The position numbers and the translations under genes were made by a program. Of a stretch of 36,347 bases of DNA, positions 6,209 through 11,301 are shown piece after piece. The notes beneath the pieces were generated by a model. The model did no database searches. It was given only the letters and a program-made list of their open reading frames with translations, and was not told the DNA's origin. This stretch comes from a virus, in the IMG/VR virus record IMGVR_UViG_3300011128_000294, positions 1 to 36,347 of that record; one strand, given 5' to 3'. Numbering within the stretch: the first letter of the stretch is position 1; each line of letters starts with the position of its first letter.

Positions 6209-6629
6209 TTTTTAATCCCTCCGATGGATTTTTACGGTTATTAATTTCATCTTTTATATTAGCTATAAATTCTTGATCCATATCAGACCTTCTTAGATAC
6301 TCTTGAGCTAAAGCATATCTCAAAAAGTAAGTAGGCACAGCGGTTATCCTGTAAAAAGAATATTTACCAAAGCCACTTCTAATTTTATTAGATCTATGTC
6401 TGCATGGTTCGTGGTGAGATCTCTTAGATAGATCCTTTTCGATCTTTTTCATTTCTACATGGTCTTTATATAGTTCCGACCTGTCTATTTTAATTTCTTT
6501 TGGGGCATCTATAGAAATTCTGACTGTATTGCTTTTAATAACGTCAGTTATAGTTATTTGGATTAAATCATTTAAGATTATAGTTTCCCCTATATCTCTT
6601 GTTAGAACTAATCCTCTTGGCCTTTCCAT
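6180..6629 (-). CDS. csrA: CsrA-like RNA-binding regulator with C-terminal extension
   Basis: 149 aa from the ATG at 6629 (AAGGA six bases upstream; the ATG at 6635 directly abuts it). Residues 7-57 align along their length with CsrA/RsmA: LVLTRDIGETIIL, a variable strand, VRISIDAPKEIKIDRSELY. The key RNA-contact residues are kept (L9, R50, equivalent to CsrA L4 and R44). CsrA is normally 60-70 aa; here about 90 further residues follow, with an HHEPCRH cluster (72-78), which may bind metal, and a helical end. CsrA dimers bind GGA motifs in mRNA leaders and block translation or alter stability. As first gene of its operon it could redirect host mRNAs or time phage translation. The leader has CAAAGGAATG over its own RBS, close to a CsrA target, so autoregulation is possible. 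Confidence 0.85.
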   Translation of the reverse strand: MERPRGLVLTRDIGETIILNDLIQITITDVIKSNTVRISIDAPKEIKIDRSELYKDHVEMKKIEKDLSKRSHHEPCRHRSNKIRSGFGKYSFYRITAVPTYFLRYALAQEYLRRSDMDQEFIANIKDEINNRKNPSEGLKNGKGNRIIQ

Positions 6630-6715
6630 GGTCATTCCTTTGAAAATGTTAATAACTAATGATTCTCAAAATGCTTTTAAAAGTAAAGATAAAAAAAGAT
6701 GAATGATTTTAATGA

Positions 6716-6743
6716 TTTATAAATGTGGAAAACTTTAAGTTAA
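6716..6743 (-). promoter_or_regulatory. Promoter of the csrA unit
   Basis: On the minus strand TTAACT (6743-6738), a 16-base spacer, TATAAA (6721-6716). It predicts a leader of about 80 bases before the csrA start. No ATTAGAT operator lies upstream of it, so it may fire early without the regulator. Confidence 0.45.
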
Positions 6744-6797
6744 ATGTTAACAACCTGGTCTTTTTTGTTAATAACTTTTGAGAAAAGAATTTTTTTT

Positions 6798-6826
6798 TAG
6801 ACATAGGTAGGCCCGATAAGTATAGG
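6798..6826 (+). promoter_or_regulatory. Plus-strand promoter candidate P1
   Basis: TAGACA (five of six to consensus), a 17-base spacer, TATAGG. Transcription would start near 6833, just before the hairpin and the 27-codon frame. Confidence 0.4.
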
Positions 6827-6841
6827 AACAGATTAAATAAG

Positions 6842-6874
6842 AGCCCTATTTGGCCTTTGATTTGCCATAGGGCT
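6842..6874 (+). repeat. Long hairpin in the leader before the 27-codon frame
   Basis: AGCCCTAT (6842-6849) pairs with ATAGGGCT (6867-6874), and inner GGC pairs with GCC after a two-base bulge, giving about 11 pairs around a loop of about ten bases. It has no T-tract on the plus strand and only a broken one on the minus strand, so it is a poor terminator. Its right arm contains AGGG placed as a Shine-Dalgarno for the ATG at 6878. Confidence 0.55.
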
Positions 6875-6877
6875 TAT

Positions 6878-6961
6878 ATGTGGTTTGATTTGAGAGAGCC
6901 TAAAGGCGAAAGATTTAAAGATTTTAACAAGAAGTCATTTTTTGTCCAATATCAAAATTAG
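6878..6961 (+). CDS. Possible 27-aa leader peptide
   Basis: ATG at 6878 to TAG at 6959-6961; 27 codons, rich in charged and Phe residues (MWFDLREPKGERFKDFNKK at the start). Part of it is the DNA element TTTAAAGATTTTARCAA, also present by the late promoter, so the apparent coding may be accidental. AGGG in the upstream hairpin is a plausible but hidden Shine-Dalgarno. The stop lies inside an operator site. Confidence 0.3.
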   Translation: MWFDLREPKGERFKDFNKKSFFVQYQN

Positions 6962-6985
6962 ATAGTTGCCATCTAATTATTATAT
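6949..6985. promoter_or_regulatory. Paired 15-bp operators upstream of Gp157/recT
   Basis: Site 1 (6949-6963) ATATCAAAATTAGAT and site 2 (6971-6985) ATCTAATTATTATAT, which has one mismatch to the full palindrome. The centres are 22 bp apart, about two turns. They end five bases above the -35 of the second plus-strand promoter candidate. Confidence 0.6.
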
Positions 6986-6990
6986 TTCAC

Positions 6991-7019
6991 TTAGTTATCT
7001 TTATTAATTAATTTATAGA
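6991..7019 (+). promoter_or_regulatory. Plus-strand promoter candidate P2 for Gp157/recT
   Basis: TTAGTT, a 17-base spacer, TATAGA. It is weak on its own and lies directly below the operator pair, the arrangement expected for an activated promoter. Confidence 0.35.
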
Positions 7020-7058
7020 AAGAGAAAAACTTAAAAAAAACCATCGGAGGTTAACAAA

Positions 7059-7592
7059 ATGAGCAGTCAAACCAACAAACTATCACTTTACAATATCGGA
7101 GAGGAGGTTCACGCATTAGATCGTTTATCTGAAGAGCTTGGAGGGGAGATAACTCCAGAACTTGAACAACTTCAAGAAGAATGTACTGCCCTTATTAAAG
7201 ACAAGGTGGATTCTTATGTCGCTTTCACTGAAATGCTAAACGATGATATTGCACTAGCAAAGGATCGAATCAAAAAGTTAAATGCCTTTATAAAGACAAG
7301 AGAAAACAAAATCGAAAACATGAAGCAGTTTGCTTTCATGGCGCTTGATAAGTGTGGACAGAAAGAGTTTAAAGGATCTCTTGCTTCTATTAAGGAAAGA
7401 AAGGCTGCTGACGTTCTTGATCTAGTTGATGCGGATCAAGTCCCTGTAGAGTTTTTAAAGCATATTCCTGCAAGTACAACAGTAGACAAGGCTGCCCTTA
7501 AAAAAGCCATTAAAAACGGCGAATACAGCGGAGAGGCTGCACGTTTAGTCGCAGGTAAAAGAAGTATTAACTTTTCATTCAAATCTTGTTAG
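7059..7592 (+). CDS. Gp157-family phage protein
   Basis: 177 aa. It matches the Siphovirus Gp157 pattern: an N-terminal helix (LSLYNIGEEVHALDRLSEEL), a long coiled coil with repeated KDR/KTR segments (60-110), then a domain with GSLASIKERKAADVLDL and VPVEFLKHIPASTTVDKAALKKAIKNG. Family members are linked to phage resistance or recombination and often sit directly before recT or erf; their exact action is unclear. GGAGG eight bases before the ATG is the strongest Shine-Dalgarno in the window. It overlaps the longer recT frame but not the recT start chosen here. Confidence 0.85.
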   Translation: MSSQTNKLSLYNIGEEVHALDRLSEELGGEITPELEQLQEECTALIKDKVDSYVAFTEMLNDDIALAKDRIKKLNAFIKTRENKIENMKQFAFMALDKCGQKEFKGSLASIKERKAADVLDLVDADQVPVEFLKHIPASTTVDKAALKKAIKNGEYSGEAARLVAGKRSINFSFKSC

Positions 7593-7600
7593 GGGGAAAT

Positions 7601-8731
7601 ATGAACCAGATCGCAAAATTACCATTAGTTAAGCAATTAAATGAGTTAGGGCCGCAATTCTCGGAAATGGCCCGATCTCATAATCTAGTAAACTTTAAAA
7701 CAGAAATAGCCTATGCTTGCGGGATTCTTGAATCAAATAGCTATCTACTAAAGATAGCCCAAAATAATCCTTCTTCTATCAGAAATGCTGTTTTGAATAT
7801 CGCAGGAACGGGAATAACTTTAAATCCTTTACATCAACACGCATACCTTGTCCCAAGAAAGGGAGAGGTTTGTCTGGATATTTCCTATAAGGGACTTATG
7901 CACCTAGCTCAAGATACTGGGTCAATCGTGTGGGTTCACGTTGATATTGTTATGGAGAAAGATACTTTTGAACTTGGACTAGCAGGAGAGAGACCCCTTC
8001 ATAAACTAAACCCTTTCCAAAAAGATAGAGGAAAGCAAGAAGGGGCTTACTGTGTAGCAAAGTTACATGATGGATCTTACATGACTGTTACTATGGGGAT
8101 GGAGGACATTTTCGAGATAAGAGATCAGTCGGAGGCATATAAAGCCTACAAGTCCGGAAAGGTTAGCCAGTGCCCTTGGGTTAATTTTGAGAGTGAAATG
8201 ATTAAAAAAACAGTAATCAAGAGAGCTTATAAATTTTGGCCTAAGGCTGACGTTAGATTTAAAAAAGCGATAGAGGTGGTAAACGAACATGAAGGAATTG
8301 ATTTTCAAAACAATGAAGACGTTATCGAGTATAAGCCTATCGACTACGAGAGAAGATATGAGCAAATCGACAAGATCAAAAGTCTTCTTAGTGAATTATG
8401 TGAAGGGTTTACAAATGAGCAAAAAATCGCCCTTCTCAAAGAAACAACAGGGTTCGTTAACTTTTCTGACGTGGAAATTCAAGACAATAAAAGCTTGGAT
8501 AAAATCGAGCTAAATTTATTAACGAAAAAGACTGACAAGGAAGCAGGGGATAACAACCCCCTTCCTGTAGTCAAAAAAGAAGATGCTATCGAGGCAGAAG
8601 TTTTAGATCCGAAAGTTGAAGAAACTAAGTTGGCAAAAATAGCAAGAGAACTAAAGGAGCAAACTGCCGCGGCAGTAATAGACACAAAACCTAAAAACGC
8701 AAAAAGCGCAACTTTTACAATTAATCAATAA
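7601..8731 (+). CDS. recT: RecT-family single-strand annealing protein
   Basis: 376 aa from the ATG at 7601 (GGGGGA just upstream; the frame opens earlier at a TTG). It anneals complementary single strands in phage recombination. Typical RecT blocks are NAVLNIAGTGITLNPLHQHAYLVPR (about 62-86, given here in shortened sense), CLDISYKGLMHLA, and in the C-terminal half SEMIKKTVIKRAYKFWP. The tail after about 230 is charged and low-complexity, as in many RecT proteins. The usual RecE-type partner is not adjacent; the DEDD exonuclease at 3522-4307 is the only nuclease that could supply 3'-5' trimming, which is inference. There is no SSB gene nearby. Confidence 0.9.
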   Translation: MNQIAKLPLVKQLNELGPQFSEMARSHNLVNFKTEIAYACGILESNSYLLKIAQNNPSSIRNAVLNIAGTGITLNPLHQHAYLVPRKGEVCLDISYKGLMHLAQDTGSIVWVHVDIVMEKDTFELGLAGERPLHKLNPFQKDRGKQEGAYCVAKLHDGSYMTVTMGMEDIFEIRDQSEAYKAYKSGKVSQCPWVNFESEMIKKTVIKRAYKFWPKADVRFKKAIEVVNEHEGIDFQNNEDVIEYKPIDYERRYEQIDKIKSLLSELCEGFTNEQKIALLKETTGFVNFSDVEIQDNKSLDKIELNLLTKKTDKEAGDNNPLPVVKKEDAIEAEVLDPKVEETKLAKIARELKEQTAAAVIDTKPKNAKSATFTINQ

Positions 8732-8740
8732 GGAGAAATT

Positions 8741-8935
8741 ATGACACCATTAGAATTTTTTAAAAACAGGTATAGAGAAATTGAGATCCAGATCGAAAAA
8801 GCTGAGAGCGATAAAAAAGCTCTAAAGTCTTTTCACAAAAGAAAGCATAAGCAATATTTTATTGATAGATCTAAAGAACAACAAACAACCGCTAAGGAAT
8901 GGATCTTTAGCCTTGGGGGATCTCTTGCAAACTGA
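8741..8935 (+). CDS. Small helical protein
   Basis: 64 aa, not recognised. It is Lys/Glu-rich and helical (YREIEIQIEKAESDKKALKS), with an AKEWIF segment near the end. AAGGAG precedes the ATG. It is the last clear gene of the recT transcript. Confidence 0.7.
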   Translation: MTPLEFFKNRYREIEIQIEKAESDKKALKSFHKRKHKQYFIDRSKEQQTTAKEWIFSLGGSLAN

Positions 8936-9002
8936 GGAACATAATATAACGACCTTTATAATCTTTATAATAATCTGTTTATTTGCATTAATTTTCAGCT
9001 AA
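8925..9002 (+). CDS. Possible 25-aa membrane peptide
   Basis: TTG start at 8925 with GGGGGA four to five bases upstream, overlapping the previous gene by 11 bases, and TAA at 9000 just before the terminator hairpin. After eight polar residues comes one strongly hydrophobic span (ITTFIIFIIICLFALIFS), a clear membrane helix. The position and Shine-Dalgarno favour a real gene; the TTG start and small size keep it uncertain. Confidence 0.4.
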   Translation: MQTEEHNITTFIIFIIICLFALIFS

Positions 9003-9030
9003 AAAAAAGGGCCTCTTAATGGGGCCCTTC
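9001..9030. terminator. Two-way terminator between convergent units
   Basis: AAGGGCC (9007-9013) pairs with GGCCCTT (9023-9029) around nine bases. Eight A lie to the left and TTCTTATTTT to the right, so it can end both the plus-strand recT unit and the minus-strand late unit. Confidence 0.85.
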
Positions 9031-9053
9031 TTATTTTATCTATTTTAATTTAC

Positions 9054-9455
9054 TTATTTTAATTTTCCGCATACTTCAAAGGCTAGTTTCTCAACGTCTT
9101 CACCAACAGAAGAAAGGCTGCAACCATCAGAAACCCAACTATCAGGAAGTTTTCCTGTTCCAAGATCCACTAAGTGAGGAAAGGCAAGCTTTACGCCTTG
9201 CTCGCATAGCTGAACAAGTAAAACTGATTTATGAGAACTATTATCTTCTACCTTTAAGCTTTTATCTAATTGTTTTTTTACATCAGAATAAACAGCATCA
9301 CCAGTAGAGCACCCAAGAGAGTGAATAGACGCTTCCTTTACTTTTTCAGAAACTTTCTCAGAGAAACTTTGCTTTAATTCGTTAACCTTTGAAGATCCGC
9401 AAGAAGCCATAAAAAGCAAACTGAGAACTACAAAGAAGGATAAAATTTTCTTCAT
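9054..9455 (-). CDS. Putative lipoprotein
   Basis: 133 aa. The N-terminus is a lipoprotein signal: basic MKK, a hydrophobic core (ILSFFVVLSLLFM), then MASC with Cys19 as the lipid site. The mature part has four further Cys, a helical Lys/Glu-rich stretch and no recognised domain. It is the last gene of the late unit. The neighbouring second lipoprotein and membrane proteins suggest lysis (outer-membrane spanin-like), but it is longer than typical o-spanins. Superinfection exclusion is an alternative. GAGG precedes the ATG. Confidence 0.7.
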   Translation of the reverse strand: MKKILSFFVVLSLLFMASCGSSKVNELKQSFSEKVSEKVKEASIHSLGCSTGDAVYSDVKKQLDKSLKVEDNSSHKSVLLVQLCEQGVKLAFPHLVDLGTGKLPDSWVSDGCSLSSVGEDVEKLAFEVCGKLK

Positions 9456-9758
9456 TTAATTACCTCGTTTTATAAGTGGAAATTTATTTTTCCTTAAACA
9501 TTCAAAATCACCATGAGCGCAAAACATTGGAATAGGTTTACATTTTTCTTTTCTCAAAATCTTTTTAATGCACTTTTGAGAGATCCTACAAAAGCCCTTG
9601 TCTGCTTTTTCGGGGCCGTCTTTATCGGATGAACAATATCTCCATTCCTGTTTTTCAATTGAAACGTCTTTTATATACCATTTGGCCTTGGCATCTAAGT
9701 TAGAAGCACAAGAGGCCATAATAAATAAAAGGAATATTAAGTTTATAAAGTTACGCAT
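9456..9758 (-). CDS. Cys-rich putative lipoprotein
   Basis: 100 aa. Lipoprotein signal with a FLLFIMASC box (Cys17). The mature part is short, basic and rich in Cys (seven more), probably disulphide-bonded in the periplasm. No family recognised. It shares the MASC lipobox with the next gene, but the rest is unrelated. The ATG overlaps the upstream stop by eight bases. A role as outer spanin is possible. Confidence 0.65.
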   Translation of the reverse strand: MRNFINLIFLLFIMASCASNLDAKAKWYIKDVSIEKQEWRYCSSDKDGPEKADKGFCRISQKCIKKILRKEKCKPIPMFCAHGDFECLRKNKFPLIKRGN

Positions 9759-9990
9759 CTAGCTTCTCTTTTGTGTGGGCCTTTTGCTCTAAAGAATATG
9801 AAACTAAAAAAGCTTCTTCTTCTTCTTTTGCTAAAGCAAGCTCGGCATCGTTATAAATTGGAAACATATTATTTTCAGCATCCTTGACTCTCATCAAAAC
9901 AGCATAGTGCTTTTTCTCAAAAGCTATGCGCCTTTCATTGTTCCAAGTCTTCATTCCTTCTAGGATGATTCCTGCAATAATTTTACTCAT
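9751..9990 (-). CDS. Hypothetical protein in the lysis cluster
   Basis: 79 aa from the ATG at 9990; a TTG at 9996 is also in frame. A short hydrophobic start (KIIAGIILEGM) is followed by charged helices with an EEEE stretch. Not recognised. It overlaps the holin-like gene upstream and the lipoprotein downstream by eight bases each. Confidence 0.6.
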   Translation of the reverse strand: MSKIIAGIILEGMKTWNNERRIAFEKKHYAVLMRVKDAENNMFPIYNDAELALAKEEEEAFLVSYSLEQKAHTKEKLDA

Positions 9991-10189
9991 TATCAATACT
10001 CGCCTGAATTTTTACGGCCTCTTTTCCTGCGTCGGCTAAGCCTTGACCGATCATGTATGCAGAAAATAAACCTGTTAATTTTAAAGAAGTTGCTTCATCT
10101 AAACCAAAATACTGAAGAACTAGGCTTAATATACCCAAGATCAATACCTTTAGTTTTTTTGATTGTAATTTACCTAGTAAAAATTCCAT
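9983..10189 (-). CDS. Holin-like small membrane protein
   Basis: 68 aa. One clear membrane helix (VLILGILSLVLQYFGL, about 15-30) and a second, weaker one (LTGLFSAYMIGQGLADAG, about 38-55), then a short charged tail. The layout fits a small class of phage holin-like proteins with a GQG-ADAGKEA-type end. It would release the cytoplasmic endolysin encoded at 4655-5344. AAGGGG precedes the ATG. The holin role is inferred from size and context. Confidence 0.6.
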   Translation of the reverse strand: MEFLLGKLQSKKLKVLILGILSLVLQYFGLDEATSLKLTGLFSAYMIGQGLADAGKEAVKIQASIDNE

Positions 10190-10198
10190 AAGATCCCC

Positions 10199-10456
10199 TT
10201 ATTTTAGAACTGCCTTACAAGTTTCTCTAGCTTCTCTCGGCATCTGTTCCTTTGTTGCGTTCATACAGACTATGATACCAACAGCGCGGACAATTTCATC
10301 TGTTTTTTTATCGTGTGATTTTAGAGTGTTAACCTCTTTTGATACTTTTTTCACTTGAGCTTTTATGTTTTGAAAGTCGACTATACCGCCAAGAAAAGCG
10401 AGAGTTCCAACGCTTAATAATCCAGTTAGATAGCTTTTCCAGTTGATATTTTTCAT
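10199..10456 (-). CDS. Membrane-anchored coiled-coil protein, possible inner spanin
   Basis: 85 aa. An N-terminal membrane segment (YLTGLLSVGTLAFLGGIV, about 9-26) is followed by a coiled coil (KAQVKKVSKEVNTLKSHDKK) and a short C-terminal part with two Cys. Type II topology with a periplasmic coiled coil is typical of Rz-like inner spanins. With the two lipoproteins downstream it would complete a lysis set. Sequence support for the family is weak. It starts as TAATG on the previous stop with GGGGGA upstream. Confidence 0.55.
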   Translation of the reverse strand: MKNINWKSYLTGLLSVGTLAFLGGIVDFQNIKAQVKKVSKEVNTLKSHDKKTDEIVRAVGIIVCMNATKEQMPREARETCKAVLK

Positions 10457-11301
10457 TATTCCCCCAAGTAGCTATTCATTTTAGATATAACCATATCTTT
10501 AGCTCCCTGACTTAAATCAGAATCGGAAGCAATTGAAGAAAGCTCGTCCCTAGCTCCTTCTATATCACCAACATTTAGTAAGTTTTGAACGGTTGATAAT
10601 TTAACAAGAAGTCTTTTGTTTTTTGCTGGGTTTTTTCCGCCAGATCTTATTAAAGATATAAAATCCACCTGAAGAGATCTTGCAAAAGACATATCTTTTA
10701 TTATTGCATTTCTTAATCCTTCTTTAGAATCTTCAATATCTAGCTCGGCTGTCTGGCTACTTAAGCAATCCTTTTTTGTTATGTCTTTTTGTTTAATTAT
10801 TTCAAGCTTTAATAGCTCCATGTTTGGCTCACTGTATCCGCATTTCACCATTCTTCTTCTAAACCTATTCATATTTTTAACAGATAGTTTAAAATCAAGG
10901 TCATTTTTTGTTGAAGATTTCCAACTAGCTAGATCTAGCTCAAACACTTCAAGACTTGGTTTTGATTCCATAAGTAAGCGATCGTAAAACGATAACTCTG
11001 GAAGATTGTCTTCGTTGTAAGATTGATCTATATAGGTAAAAGAATCCTCTTTTGGATTCCATATTGGGCAAACTTCTATTTCCTCTGTTTCCTCATTGTC
11101 TACAGTTAATGGATTACAGGTATCAGGTTGATTGTAGTTACCTAGTGGCTTGTAGGAATAACTAGGAAAAAGTCTTTTGATTAACTCTGGAAGTTTATCA
11201 TCTACAGAGCAAGCATCTATTTCAGCATGGCTTTTTAATCCACAGTTGACAGTTTGCGCTTGAAGGTTAAACGATAAAAGTAGTAATAGAATCCATTTCA
11301 T
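10456..11301 (-). CDS. Secreted hypothetical protein
   Basis: 281 aa. A clear signal peptide (MKWILLLLLSFNLQAQ, cleavage after LQA) and a mature part with several Cys, an acidic region (about 65-100) and a helical C-terminal half. I recognise no domain. It follows the fibre gene with a TAATG overlap and AAGGA upstream, so it is made with the fibre. It might assist fibre folding in the periplasm, alter the host surface, or be a lysis factor. Confidence 0.7.
   Translation of the reverse strand: MKWILLLLLSFNLQAQTVNCGLKSHAEIDACSVDDKLPELIKRLFPSYSYKPLGNYNQPDTCNPLTVDNEETEEIEVCPIWNPKEDSFTYIDQSYNEDNLPELSFYDRLLMESKPSLEVFELDLASWKSSTKNDLDFKLSVKNMNRFRRRMVKCGYSEPNMELLKLEIIKQKDITKKDCLSSQTAELDIEDSKEGLRNAIIKDMSFARSLQVDFISLIRSGGKNPAKNKRLLVKLSTVQNLLNVGDIEGARDELSSIASDSDLSQGAKDMVISKMNSYLGE

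Larger units (their letters stand above)
6636..7058. other. Intergenic control region, 423 bp
   Basis: Divergent spacer between the csrA unit and Gp157/recT. It holds the csrA promoter (6716-6743), three GTTAAYAAC repeats (6648-6656, 6746-6754, 6767-6775), a plus-strand promoter candidate (6798-6826), a long hairpin (6842-6874), a 27-codon frame (6878-6961), paired operators (6949-6985) and a second plus promoter candidate (6991-7019). With no replication gene visible elsewhere, it is also the most plausible place for an origin, but nothing proves that. Confidence 0.6.
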
